Shown: positions 45,025 through 56,867 of the stretch, piece by piece
How the letters are laid out: each line of letters begins with the position of its first letter
Numbering within the stretch: position 1 is the first letter of the stretch
Assembly (NCBI GenBank): GCA_034401795.1
Contig: CM067374.1
Span: forward strand, 134,207,319 to 134,271,318
Reading direction: 5' to 3'
DNA length: 64,000 bases
DNA from: Chaetoderma sp. LZ-2023a
Lineage: Eukaryota; Mollusca; Caudofoveata; Chaetodermatida; Chaetodermatidae
The notes under the pieces: generated by a model
Seen by the model: the letters and a program-made list of their open reading frames with translations, nothing else
Databases searched by the model: none
What the model was told of the DNA's origin: nothing
Made by a program: the position numbers and the translations under genes

Positions 45025-45840
45025 TAAGTTCGTGCAGATGATTCCAGTCAGTCGTTCCTAAATCTTTTCTCATTTCCGTATACCGTCCTTTATTCAACAG
45101 TAGCTTTCGCGTAGCTATTTGTTTGCTTGTGCTTAAGATGTGAAGATGTAGTGATATTTGTAGAACATTATGGCCACGTTTTCCTAGTGGAGGTAGGTGG
45201 GTTATTTCGTGGACGATGTTTTGGTTGTTTGTTAAAACTAGATCCAAAATATTTGAAGTCTGATTTATTCTATGTTGTGTCGCATTAGTAACTAGTTGCT
45301 GTAGAAAAATATCACTGCTAATTTTAAGAAAAGCATCTTCGTCTTCATTTGAAGAAACTCCAGTGCACCAGTTAATCGATGGGAAGTTGAAATCCCTTAC
45401 TATAAGAATGTGGTCTGCATTTGCTGTATCAACCTTGTTTAGTAGATTTACGAGTTTGTTATTGTTTGGGCCGTCTGAGTTGGGACTTCTGTAGATACAA
45501 CCAACAAAATGTTTTCCTTTTGTTGTGTCGTCCATGTACTCCATGCTGATTCCTGAAACTGTCATCATTTAGGGTTTCACAGGTTTTAGCATTTAATGAT
45601 ATATGGGTATGGATGATGACTCCTCTTGATGAATTACTATTCAGCGAGAGATGGTACTCATCAATCTGTAGATCACTAATGTTTATGGTTGTGTTTTTTG
45701 GTAAGGCTTCTGTTATTAGTATGATAGCAGGGCGTATCTTGTGTACTAGCACTTCAAGCTCAGCTTTTTTTATATTAATTAGACTATCTGCATTTGTGCA
45801 TATACATGTATTGGTTACTGTTTTAGAATTTCTACCATTG
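44993..45840 (-). pseudogene. LINE endonuclease domain
   Basis: It opens with CTNADSLINIKKAELEVLV and IRPAIILITEALPKN, the start of the EN domain (Asn and Glu of the catalytic set). After a frameshift near 45560 come GCIYRSPNSD and RDFNFPSINW (G-D-F-N box, with Gly replaced by Arg). The C-terminal catalytic box, normally S-D-H, reads GKRGHNVL, so the catalytic Asp is lost. The product would nick target DNA in an active element; this copy could not. Confidence 0.85.
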
Positions 45841-45860
45841 TTTATTTGAATATGTTTTGG

Positions 45861-46394
45861 TATCTGTCCTGTGTTAGTGTCTGTGTTCTCAGCAGTTAGA
45901 GTTTTTACATGATTTTTTATGCCTTACGTGTTTGTGTTTTGTTTTTTCATGTCTTCCATTGTCCAAGATTGTGTAGCTTATTATGTTTTCATTGCAACTC
46001 ATAGTGTCTTTGGGTGCCTCATTGTTGGGTATGTCTAGTACAGTATATAAGATATACACACATACCCAGGGTATATACTACAGGTATAATACAGGTTGTA
46101 TATTAAATAGCTATGAGGCAGGGAGATCTGACATGGATACCGTGCCCATATCCGTCTGCTAACAATCCTAAAATAGATCCCAATCCATCAAGTTTGTAAT
46201 GTATAGACGCCAGCTCCACATTGTATACCGAGGCTGGTCTGTATTCCAATCGACTCATCATTCATATCACAGACTAGTTCTTGCTTTGGACGTACTTCAT
46301 GTCCTGATCCTTCCAGAATCTATCCAATTTACTATCAAAACACTGGGGTGTAAATATGATCTGCTGGTTGGCTGGTGAGTGAGTGAGTGAGCGA
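45861..46394. other. No gene seen
   Basis: Probably the degraded 5' side of the LINE followed by unique AT-rich DNA. TATA-rich fragments lie at 46035-46110. Confidence 0.4.
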
Positions 46395-46499
<105 letters not shown>

Positions 46500-46735
46500 T
46501 GATCTGCTAGTTGGCTGTTAAATTCTTCTACCCTTAGCTTGGACTGGCGAAAAAAATGAAATGAACAAAATGTGAAATAAAATGACTAAAAATGGAGTAA
46601 TTTGACAACCAACTGATGGTCCATATTTACCTCTGGAAACGTGGGAGATGCCATTCAGCAAGAGCATCTAGATTTGAGGATTTTTTGAGGGGGTAGGGGT
46701 GTTTGGGGTCAGGGGAGGTGGGGGATGGGGGAGCC

Positions 46736-46737
<2 letters not shown>

Positions 46738-46791
<54 letters not shown>
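46738..46791. repeat. (GT)n microsatellite
   Basis: 27 GT dinucleotides after a G-rich stretch. Confidence 0.97.
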
Positions 46792-46794
<3 letters not shown>

Positions 46795-47059
46795 CATGTA
46801 TTTGGATTAAGCAGGCGTCCATGTGCCGGCCTGCAAGGGATGACGGCCCTCAGTGGACAGTGGAAAGCGTGTGCGATGATGTCCATCCAGGTGACATCGC
46901 GCCCTTGGTCCAAATTTGTAATCTGCGCGTTTCATTATTCGAATACGTCAGGTCAGGGAGAGGCGAGAGTAGGCGCGCTCTAGCCAGAACGATACGTGTT
47001 TGCGCAGATGTTAGGGTCATGACAGATTTTAGACATGTATAATTATCCCTAGATGACCT

Positions 47060-47180
47060 GCAGGATAATGGACCTTTCCATTTTAGCTATGCCCAGCCCA
47101 TCCCTAGCTCCTTGACTATCAATTTCCAGAAAACTATACAGGTAAGCGCCAGTCAAATTAGTTTCAAAATATTCAAAAGA
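47060..47180. repeat. Fragments of dispersed repeats
   Basis: TTTTAGCTATGCCCAGCCCA resembles the 21-bp repeat at 43261. ACTATACAGGTAAGC and AGTCAAATTAGTTTCAAAAT match pieces at 62731-62781, where the first part lies in the opposite orientation. Confidence 0.5.
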
Positions 47181-47273
47181 ATATTTATTAAATAGTAAAG
47201 ACATAGAATTGGTAGAACAACGCATAATCCCTCTTCAAATATGCGTTCGCGACGTACTTATCTACGTAATTCA

Positions 47274-47328
47274 TGACGTCATTCATTATGATGTCATTCT
47301 ACACGTCACGTAGTTGATTATGACGTCA
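47274..47328. repeat. Two CRE-like palindromes in a ~50-bp direct repeat
   Basis: TGACGTCA occurs at 47274-47281 and 47321-47328, each preceded by a TACGTA/ACGTAG-TT block. A third near-match (GATGTCAT) lies between them. TGACGTCA is the binding site of CREB/ATF factors, but no gene start is near. Confidence 0.4.
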
Positions 47329-47329
47329 T

Positions 47330-49750
47330 ATGATGGGTGGATACTCTGGACTGGTGAATTCTTTTTCGCTCACTTATTTAATAATAGATTTGATAGATTT
47401 TAATACTCTTCGTCATGATTCTGGAACCGTATACAGATTCCCTCTGTGTTATAATGTCATGGAGATATTCTGAAATTTAAAAATCTCCCTCATCAACGCA
47501 TACTCTGCTGGGCATGGTGACCAATGAGTCAGAGACACTCGCGGCAAGATTGGTGTGCCAGCTGAGGAAATCAAGAATCTGATTCCCTCCTGAGTAAGCT
47601 AGGAGTCACGTAACTCCTCCTTCCCACGTCAAGAGCGGCGTCAGTAGGAAGAGCAGCAGGCTCGGTGCCCTGGGGTATGAGGCAGAGAACCTGTGCGTCT
47701 CAGGTTACCACCCTGCTAGCTGCATCATTAACAAGCTTTTGCTTCGAGCAGATCATAGCACAACCCAGGTTCCGGATTTTACATTCTTAAAAAGGGGAGG
47801 ACAAATTTGCCATACCAGTTATCTTCCTCTAGTTCTTGCCTACTTGCTCTCACGTAGAGAGCTAAGTTGTCCTGCCATTTTCCCCGTAGTCGACCATTTG
47901 ACAATGTCATGCAAATCTTCCCACTTTCCGCAGTACCCTTTGTTTCATGTCATTTCCCGCTGCCCGATATCTGGTCTCTCAGTTCTACCCATTGAAATAC
48001 AATATGCATTAATACCATGACTATGCACACTTGTATTACTAAACATTAGTGCATTAAAACGCTGTTTTGTCATCTCAGCTCGGTCGATTTGGTATTTCCT
48101 ATAATGTATAGTTATATATCCTCTTTTCCGAAAACAAGTAGGCGGGAGTATACGCTGAACCCTAAATTTCAAAATAAACAGTGGAAAACTGTTGACTATT
48201 TTAAACCTAATTTGACAAGAATTTGACAGGAAGCTATTTCTTATATCATATAAATGTACATGAAATTATTTAAAATAATAGATTAATATATTTTGATCAA
48301 ATTCATTTTTGGGGCTGTGTGGGGTTGGGGTGGGGTGGGTGGGTGAGGGTGTGAGGTCTAGGTTTTAAAGAACTTTACATACTTTTATACGATGTAAGAA
48401 ATAGTATGGTGATTATTTTGAAATTAGTTTGACTGGAAGCGGGTGCTGCCTTAGTTTGTTGAGCATTTTGACTGAAAGCCAACGATGCTTAAGAAAATAA
48501 CGACTTTAGGTATAAAATGTCCATTCTAATTAACACTTAAATTTGGGCCAACATAAGCATTTAGATATGTTTCTGTAGGCTGTGTAGGACAATTCTCATA
48601 CACTACTTTCCTGTCTTTTAAAAAAAAAATTCATGACATACACATATATCATTTCATTTTCACACCTTTCCAATTTTGAGGTGATTACTTTTCGCGGTGA
48701 ATGTTTTGAAGAAGTTCATATGATAGGCGAAAAGTGACAATATCAGAGTTAGTGGCTGTCAATCAACCCAGTTTGTGGGTGAACAAACACAATTCCCAGT
48801 CTACGTCGTACACAAGAAAATACGGTGCGACCATTGGCGGAGTTACAATTGGTTATAAGCGGCAACATTCATGTGGTAGGAAGATATCAGGCACAGTTGT
48901 GGTGGGCACCTGAATCTTTGCTTTCTTTGAATTAGATCTCCTTCAGTGGGGTTAGCACCGATCTTTGAGTTCCTTTCTTTTGCGGATTTGTACACAGCCT
49001 CGAGATGATGCGAAGAACCAGCATTTTATCTCATGACAACAGGCTCATTGGCGATTTCAGTTCTCTTTAATTCCAGTTGATAATTCGTCCGCTTCTCCTG
49101 CTATCACCAAACAAAAATTCAATACAACTAGAGTTGACCAGCTTAGGTAAGTAGACATTGCAGTCCAGTGGCCAAGAGCGATCGAGACGCACTATACTAG
49201 ATGAAGTGGTTTTCAGTGCCGGCGAAATAACCAGAGGTTTCCCTGGCAGTACCGGCAAGGTGGAATACTGCAACGCGGAATACGTTCTCTCATATTCATC
49301 TGGCAAACCTGCTGATATAGGATGCAGGGAGAGTCATATAATCCCTCTCTCATCGCCGAACGAATCAAATTCCAAGTTTTTGGTGCTAATGTGCGATCTT
49401 ATCTAGCATGCCAGTTTTGGCCTAAAATTCCCAGATGTTCAGAATCTGTAGCTGAGTGTGGGAGGTGGGGGCATTCTTATTTCTTTCAATAACTCCACCA
49501 TTATGCAATGTAGCGAAGATCTGAAAAAAGTTCAAGACATTAGAAGAAGGGACGGTTCTAGAAATATCGACATTTTTTCAGGTAACCCGCAGATTTGGAT
49601 GTGTGGCCTGAGATATTCCTGGTGTGGTATCTTGAAAGTTTATACACTCAAAAAGGTATTCATGTCAATCCAATCCGTTTGGAAGCCATTTGGGATTTAT
49701 CCCGCCAGAGTGCAATGCTGGCCTTCGACTTAGATTTCTAGCAAGTCCAA
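47330..49750. other. No gene recognised
   Basis: 2.4 kb of mixed composition. Frames at 47739-48020 and 49067-49406 are under 95 codons and carry no recognisable motifs. A piece at 48413-48436 is the reverse complement of the dispersed AGTCAAATTAGTTTCAAAAT motif, and a GGGGTTGGGGTGGGGTGGGT tract lies at about 48325. Confidence 0.4.
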
Positions 49751-49799
49751 ACGTGAGATGTATAGTGAAACCTGCCACGCTTTCCTAGTGCATGTGTAT

Positions 49800-51400
49800 G
49801 CAGGAATCGGGTATGTGAGTGGTGTCACCATACACATGCCTCATAATGATAAAACTAGCAAGCACTTTATATTTACTGGCTTCCAGTAGTGTGAATTCCA
49901 ATGCTCAATTTGCAAGTGTGTCTTCTGGCATCCTTAGTGCATGACCAAGTATGGATCATCTAGTCTCAGCTACTTTTCGTGACAGTGGTGATGTTTTACA
50001 CATCTTGTATAGTACATCGTTGAAATGTATGCTGTCCAGCTGTCGGTGTCCAATGATGGTGCAGAGATGTTTGCAGTGGTAGGCATCAAGCTTTTCTAGA
50101 GCTGCATTTGGAGCTACCTAGTGGTTACAGTTATACAGCATCAAGGATAATGCATGTTGCATTGCACAAACGTAGGCTTTCTGTGGAGAGCGTCGCTGAT
50201 CTACGAATCCACTGCGTCCGGAATGATGGGAATGCTCTATTCCCATTGATGCAGCGTGCAGCAATGTTAGAAGTACTGCAGAGCAGTGAGCCCAAGATTT
50301 TCCCTTCTTCCATGGTACGGTACCACCGAGTGCATCGTCATTTTCTTTAGTTTCCTGTTTTGTTAATAGCTATATGTCGGTGAACTCCCTTTTGCATTCA
50401 TTCATAAAGAGATTCCCATTTTATAGTTTGCTTGCAACTATCGGGAGAGTTCATCAAGAGGCTTCATATGCTCGTTTATGAAGCTCAGATCGCTAGCATA
50501 TTCCATTTCTAACAGCATATCCAGCATGGGATTTGGCCTTGTGAAACTTTCCGCAAAAATTTCAATGTTACAGCAATGTATCATCTGAAAAACACAGTGG
50601 ATAGTCTGCAGGGAGCCGATTAATGTTTGCAATGTCTTTACTCCAACTGTCAGTGTGGAAGTAGTAGTCACACTAGTTAATCATCATTGCAACTGGCCTG
50701 ATGTAGTGCATTTAGGATTTATAAGATTTAATTGTGTCGAAACCTCGTGACATGTCAGTGCCACTTTTCTTGAAATTCCAGTATTTGAACATGACTACTG
50801 ACACACGCATGTGTTGAGCCATACAATGGCTGGGCAGATGAGTACACATTTAAAGCCACTCTGACAGGAGCCAGCGAAGGCATCGATCTTCTATCGGATG
50901 TGGCATAGGATAATATTAAATATAATATTGCGTATGCTGTTGACGCACACAATGGACCACAACATAATTAAGTGGTTGCCTGGTGGTTTCTTGGGCTTGG
51001 GTAGCGCGATAAGGCTGGCTTGGCAGACATCATCGATGGGGAGATGGTGCAGACATGCTAAATCGATTAGGTGCGTTATTGGATTTGTGATAATTCACAT
51101 GTATATTTGCGTAGTTCATAGGTCGTGCCACCAGGACCAGAAAACGGTTCTAAATGTTCGTTGTCACTGAACTGTTCTTTGAGCCATTTTGGAATTGTGT
51201 CCGCTCTGCCATGTTCAGTGTCAATAAAATGCCATTCAGAGCTATGCACAGTAAGTGGTGGTAGGTAGACAGGATCTCTCAAGGCACAGATTGCCCAAAA
51301 CATTTTGTGACAATCGGAGGTGGCAGTGCTCGCATTTGCTTGAACGTGTGCTTGTTGAATAACAAGATCATTAAGCATTCACTGATGTGGCGGAGAACAT
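49800..51400 (-). pseudogene. Second LINE relic: reverse transcriptase and C-terminal region
   Basis: The minus strand reads from right to left. VCQASLIALPKPKKPPGNHL (~51030-50970) is a worn fingers box. KIDAFAGSCQSGF is at about 50900. LEMEYASDLSFI at about 50510 stands where Y/F-A-D-D is expected, so the first catalytic Asp is Ser. ARCINGNRAFPSF, STESLRLCN, ALEKLDAYHCKHL and ILGHALRMPED follow, down to about 49900. These are the usual order of boxes after the RT palm in LINE ORF2. Stops and shifts are frequent and decay is deeper than in the 43.4-45.9 kb LINE. Clade unassigned. Confidence 0.7.
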
Positions 51401-52156
51401 TATTCTATTACCTGTTTAGTCTGGTGGTGTCTTCACTTTGACCACTTTGACCATGTGCAGATGTAGCGCTTTACTGCATGGTCAGCAGTATAGCTAGTTC
51501 AGTATTTGATAACTCCTATGGCAGCTGATGATTCCATACATTGAGTATTTTAGTTAGGACCTTGTTTAGATCGGAACCGACGTCGATGGTAACTACCCCC
51601 CCCCCCCCCCCTACCGAAGGACTTTTCGTATGACATGTGAGTGTCAGTATCGCTTATCAGCTTGGGCAACCCATAGGTGTCACTCTACTCTACCCTATAG
51701 CATGCAATGGCGTTTGTACATTAGGTAGAGATGGTTCATCTGAAGGCGTGCAATGACTGGCTTATGGTTAGAATTTTGAGATCTGCACCGCCATAGGGTA
51801 TTCCGAAGTAGTGGCCTTACTTCTGTTTTGCATAGTATGAAGGCTATTCATTTGGTGACTGATGTTTTAGCCTTGGAACCTGTTGGCGCTTAAATGTGTT
51901 TATTTAACAAAGTACAGTGTTATGATATTTTGCAGGTTAAATTCACAATTACAGTCACGAATAAATCTGGTAATGTTGAAGCGACACCGATGGACTGGCA
52001 GTTGAATCGTTCTCTGAGTAAATGTACTGCAGTCTTTACTATTTGATGAATATTATGTTGAATGAACATATGAGTGACGTCACCATTGTACTGACTTCTG
52101 CTAACCATCCCAGACGTCTGTCCGCACATAGATTTCTCTTAGAAATCAGGTATTAA
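51401..52156. other. No gene recognised
   Basis: Possibly the eroded 5' part of the second LINE. A 69-codon minus-strand frame (51920-52129) has no recognisable motif. A C14 run lies at about 51596-51610. Confidence 0.35.
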
Positions 52157-52158
52157 AA

Positions 52159-52226
<68 letters not shown>

Positions 52227-52231
52227 ATAAT
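52157..52231. repeat. (CTA)n(TAA)n microsatellite
   Basis: About 16 CTA, then about seven TAA. Confidence 0.95.
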
Positions 52232-52239
52232 AATAATAA

Positions 52240-52440
52240 TAAATATAGCCGCAAGCCGCGATGCATCGGGGTGGAGGTGGGTTGGGGTGGGGAATGGGTG
52301 GGGGTTGGGGGGGGGCAAGCGGCTAGCATCCTGTCGCTAAGACGAGAACCTTATCTGAGCCAGCTCGTATAGGTGGCTTAGAGCCTAAATAGCCCCTTAG
52401 ATTTGATCAAGTTGGATTAATGATGTCAATTTTATTGAAT
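52240..52440 (+). repeat. Dispersed repeat with CCGCAAG head, copy 1
   Basis: ATATAGCCGCAAGCCGCGATGCA, GCGGCTAGCATCC, AAGACGAGAACCTTATCTGA and TAGGTGGCTTAGAGCC recur in the same order at 54070-54235. Copy 1 holds an extra G-rich insertion at 52265-52315. Both copies directly follow a TAA-type microsatellite, as if the repeat inserts at or carries that tract. Confidence 0.8.
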
Positions 52441-53329
52441 TATGTGAGAAGGTGCTGCTAGATTTTTAGTCTATATAGAAAATAAGTATTTACCTCTAAG
52501 AAGAAGGAAGAAAGGCGGTGTCATATATGCACACGTAGAGCATACTATGCCTGCTAATGTCCTAATAATATGTAAGGTATTAAACATTAGAAACATTGTA
52601 ATTTTAAGTTAAAAATTAAAATGAATAAATATTGATTTTACTTGGATTATCTCCCTTGAAAAATATCTGATACGGTAGTCTAATTTGTATAACTCTGGTT
52701 GTTAAAGAAATAATCGGACACTTTCGAAACTGATATTCGGAACCAGTATCACCAAAAACCTTTATAAGGTCATTATCATTGTGAAAACCCTGCATTAACG
52801 TTGGTTGCTATGTACAGCGTTTTGGTTAATGCATTTCCAATGGCATAATTGAATCCTGATGCGAAAATCGGAATATCTCGGGAACCGCTTGGGATATTCG
52901 AGTTCCTTAAACGCTTCCTGATAGGGAATCTCGCTTCGACTTTGATAAACCAAACGCGGAAATAATCGGCCTTGAATTGCGTTATTTATCAGCAAATCAC
53001 GGAAACAGAAGACAGTACGCATATTTGCAATATTAGATACGTTAATATGGTCGCTAACGATTTTATTTCATCACTCCATGGGCGCATATAGTATCTACGT
53101 ATACACACAATTTTAACACTCTGAGCCCACTAGAAGTATAAGTTTCAGCACTCTGACCAAAAATTACATATTCAGGATTTTCCGGGAAAACTGCTCGATC
53201 TACGAAAAATGTTTTTGTGCTCAGAACGCGGGCTGTATAGTGGTAGAAGATTGCGAAGTTTCAAGTTGGTGATCCTAAAACGCTGGGAGAAAACGTGATT
53301 CAAATTTCTAAAATGTTCCCATACATTCC
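52441..53329. other. No gene seen
   Basis: AT-rich unique-looking sequence. Probably old members of the GATGGCCGCC family begin near 53250. Confidence 0.4.
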
Positions 53330-53990
53330 CTATGGAGATTTTTCGGGCCACGGAATATCCAAGATGGCCGCCTATCGCTTGGTCTCAAACGTTCAAAACT
53401 AACAAATTTGAAATCAGAACACCATTTTACCCATGTCTACCCGTTTTCACTGTCAAATTCCCTCAAATAAAAAAGTTCAAAATGGCCGCCGAATACTCAC
53501 ATGTCATTGGCCAATTACTGCATCATAATATTACCAAAATGTCAGAAAAACAGGTCCAGCAGTCTCATTGAAAAACACCATTTTGTATGCTATGACGTCA
53601 CTAAGATTGCCGCCGCAGACATGAGCCAATCAAGTTTCCTTGAACAATTTTGATTCTTGGACTAACCCATATACAGACTTCTGAGTTTATCATTAATCGT
53701 CCTGGTGGTTTCAGAGAAGATTTTTTAAACTCTGCAAAGTAATTTACAGATTTATGACGTCATCAAGATGGCCGCCGAACCACTGGCCAAATCAAGTTCT
53801 CTTGAAAAAATTGTATTCGGAGCCATAACAGTATTCTTCATTCTGAGTTTCAGCCAAAACGGTCCAGTGGTTTTGGAGAAGATTTTGAAAATCCATGAAA
53901 AATTTAAGCAAATCCAAGATGGCCGCCAAACCCAGCAGGCAATCAGATTCATTTGGAGTCAAAAGCTATCCAATTTACAGGCTAAATAGT
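53330..53990 (+). repeat. GATGGCCGCC-family repeat, copy 2
   Basis: It contains four AAGATGGCCGCC or AAAATGGCCGCC blocks (53362, 53480, 53767, 53920), each followed by a CAATCAAGTT-CTTGAA segment, and the GGTCCAGTGGTTTTGGAGAA block. The frames across it are short and unrelated to each other. Confidence 0.75.
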
Positions 53991-54069
53991 CTGTAAAGTC
54001 TTGTCAACCTTTGGCCAGAAGTTTTCAAGTTATTGCATTTTTAGTCGACGAGCGAAATAATAATACTAA

Positions 54070-54235
54070 TAAAAATATAACCGCAAGCGGCGATGCACCA
54101 GGGGCCAAGCGGCTAGCATCCCAGTCACTAAGACGAGAACCTTATCTGAGCCAGCTCTTATAGGTGGCTTAGAGCCTAAATAGCCTCTTAGATTTGATCC
54201 AGTTGGATTAATGCTGTCAGTTTTATGGCATTATC
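54070..54235 (+). repeat. Dispersed repeat with CCGCAAG head, copy 2
   Basis: Collinear with 52240-52440 without the G-rich insertion. CCGCAAGCGG at its start is itself a short palindrome-like stem. Confidence 0.8.
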
Positions 54236-54720
54236 TGACCAGCCTATCCATCATTGAATGTGCATTTGAAAAACGAACAATCGTGTGTCAACAACGGCAG
54301 TAAAAATAATATAAAGGAAATTGGACCAGTTCTCCTTGAGAAGAAGACAATTCAATTCTCCAATTGCTTTAGTATTGGCAACTTTGGTGGGAAAACGATC
54401 CAAGATGTCCGCCAAAGCGTTCGTCCAGCAGTATTGAAAATGAGAAATTTGGAATCAGAAGACCCAAAAACCTATGTAAAACCAATTTCGGCTTCAAATT
54501 TCCACAAATAAATAAAGTCAAAATGGCCACCAATCACGCTGAATATTGATTGGTCGATGGCGGCCAAGTTTTTGTAGATATCAATTTCTCTTTACCCTTG
54601 AACAGCCTTGGTTCAGCGGATGGCCTAGATGATATTTCATGAGTTTTGAATCAATCCGCCAAGTGGTTTCGGAGTGGTTTCGTTTCCCGAAATACTACAA
54701 AATCCAAAATGGAATCAATC
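54236..54720 (+). repeat. GATGGCCGCC-family repeat, copy 3
   Basis: ATCCAAGATG, CCAGTTCTCCTTGAGAAGAA, CAAAATGGCCACC and GATGATATTTCATGAG blocks match copies 2 and 4. Confidence 0.65.
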
Positions 54721-54729
54721 AAGATTTGC

Positions 54730-54895
54730 AATTTAGCATTAAAAGGGTTAATAGAAGAATTCAGCAGTAAAATGGTTATTTAAGAATTGTAAGTCAACAG
54801 TATAAGTGTTAATTGATACTTGTAATTCAGCAGTAAAAGGGTTAATTGACACATGATATTCTGCTGTAAAAGGGTTAATTAAAAATTCTGATGCT
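54730..54895 (+). repeat. Short 33-bp minisatellite array
   Basis: Four to five units of TTCAGCAGTAAAAGGGTTAA plus 13 variable bases, the same unit as the large array at 58108-59822. It leads directly into the first copy of the module. Confidence 0.85.
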
Positions 54896-55400
54896 TAATC
54901 ATAATCATGTAGTACTTGGTAGTACCAAGATGGCCGACAGTCATCAACAGTTAGAAGGCAATTACAACTTCCAGCTAGAAATTAATTCAGTGTAATATAT
55001 GCGGTTGCAATCACCAAGTAATCATCATCAAGTTGTCATCATAAATTTACTTGACTGTGAAAACTGTAACATATCTGACCTCTCTATTAAGGAGCACCTC
55101 TATTTGCTATATGTTATGTAATAATTTTGCGTGCTCATATCCTAGCCATTTATGGACGGATCGCCTTGATTCTTTCACACTCTCATCTGTGGACATCCCT
55201 GCTCATGGTGAACTACATTTAAAAAACGCCGACCTTGTGATTCTGAAGAAGACGGTGGAAAAGCAATAATAATAATAACAAGAATCAGTACAATTTCTAA
55301 AAGTTTCCAAGCGGAGCTGCTTGGAACCCTAACTAGAGTAGAGGACTAACCTCACGGGTTCCAAGAAACGGTTTCTGGTCAAAGGTGTCATTGGATGGTA
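54896..55400 (+). repeat. Repeated module, copy 1
   Basis: Landmarks: AGTACCAAGATGGCCGACAG, CAGTTAGAAGGCAATTACAA, AATTAATTCAGTGTAATATA, CTCTCTATTAAGGAGCACCT and CATGGTGAACTACATTTAAA, then a short (AAT)n. A hairpin follows, TTCCAAGC (55305-55312)/GCTTGGAA (55319-55326), then AGAGGACTAAC and GGTTCCAAGAAACGGTTTC. It is non-coding, although a 72-codon frame crosses it. Confidence 0.85.
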
Positions 55401-55439
55401 AAAGGAATGTCACTGTGAACTATTTTTAATATCTGGTGA

Positions 55440-56338
55440 CCACAATGAAAAAGACCAAAAACATAAATTTATCAAACATAGACAAAAACCATCATAAACA
55501 AACAGAAATTGTCAAAACCAGCAGATAAAAGGTGAAAATCAGTCAAAGAGGACCAAGAATTGCCAACAATTATGAAAAATGGTAAAAAAGCATAAAAAAT
55601 GGAAAAAATGACCAAAAATGACAGGAAGGGTAAAAATCTGCCAAAATCGGTCAAAGTTACCAAAATGGTGAAAACTATAAAAAATAACCAAAGTGGTAAA
55701 AAATTGCAAAAATCGGACAAAAAGAACCAACAAAGCTAAAACAATAAAAAAATGACCCCAAAAGACAAAAAAAAAGGTAAAAATTATCAAACATGGACAG
55801 AAAATATCAGATATAATAATAAAACTGATCAAAAACGAAATTGTCAAAAACAGCAGAAAAATGGCGAACATCAGTTAAACAGGCCCCACAATTGTCAAAA
55901 TGATGACAAATTATCAAAAAGCATTAGAAAAAATTGAAAATATGCCAAAAAATAACAGAAATGGGGAAAATTCGTCCAAATCGGTAAAAAAGTCCATGAT
56001 GAAAAATGGTCAAAATGCATGAAAAATTGGTCCAAATCAGTCAGAACCAAAATGGTAATAAATAATAAAAAAGATGACGAAAACGAGAAAAAATTGTCAA
56101 AATTGGAAAAAAAAGGAGAAGAAATGGACAAAAACCAGAAAAAAGCAGTCAACGTGATAAAAATTACAAAATGTTATCAGAAATGCCTGAAATGCTGTTA
56201 AAATTGGTTAAAAAGGTAAATAAACGATGAAACTGAAAAAAATAAATATCTAAAATCGGTTACAATCTGAAAAAAAAATGGCCAAGATCCATCAAAAATG
56301 ACCAAAAATGGTGTAAAATGATAAAAAATTATCAAGAA
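55440..56338 (+). repeat. A-rich degenerate satellite, array 1
   Basis: Nearly all A with regularly spaced ATGG, GTCAAAA, CCAAAAA and ATCGGTCAAA words every 10-20 bp. The plus strand is strongly purine-rich. Phe/Ile-rich minus-strand frames and Lys/Asn-rich plus-strand frames are artefacts of composition. Confidence 0.8.
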
Positions 56339-56695
56339 ACATAAATCGTGCAGTTCTTGGGAGAACCAAGATGGCCGACAGTCATCGACAGTTAGAAGGC
56401 AATAATAAATTCCAGCTATAAATTAATTCAGTGTAATATATACGCTTGCAATCACCAAGTAATCACCAAGTTGTCACCATAAATTTACTCAACGGCGAAA
56501 ACTGCAACATATCTGGCCTCTCTATTAAGGAGCACCTCTTATTTGCTATATGTTATGTAATAACTTGGTGCGCTCATATCTCAGCCATTTATGCCCTGAT
56601 GCTTTCAAACCCTCTTCTGTGGACATCCTTGCACATGGTGAACTACATTTAAAAGCGTGCACATTGTGGGTCTGAAGAAGAAGCTGATGGAAAAG

Positions 56696-56739
<44 letters not shown>

Positions 56740-56860
56740 TTAATAATAATAATAATAATAACTAGAAGTTAGAGGACTAACTTCGTGGGTTCCAAGAAAA
56801 GGTTTCTGGTCAAAATTGGAATGTAAAAGGAATGTGACTGTGAACTATTTTTAATATCTG
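56339..56860 (+). repeat. Repeated module, copy 2
   Basis: Collinear with copy 1 (GAACCAAGATGGCCGACAG through GGTTTCTGGTC) with a longer (AAT)n at 56697-56761. It lacks the GTTCCAAG hairpin segment: here AATAACTAGAAG joins directly to TTAGAGGACTAAC. Confidence 0.85.
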
Positions 56861-56867
56861 TTGAACA

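Larger units (their letters stand above)
43380..45860 (-). mobile_element. LINE, APE-endonuclease type (CR1/L2/jockey-like), 5'-truncated and degenerate
   Basis: The minus strand reads, in order, an apurinic-type endonuclease (45840-44993) and a reverse transcriptase (45024-43416). The tail is at about 43380. The motif order and the RT boxes fit the jockey/CR1 group; clade assignment needs a tree. The 5' part of ORF2 and any ORF1 are absent or unreadable beyond about 45900. Confidence 0.85.
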
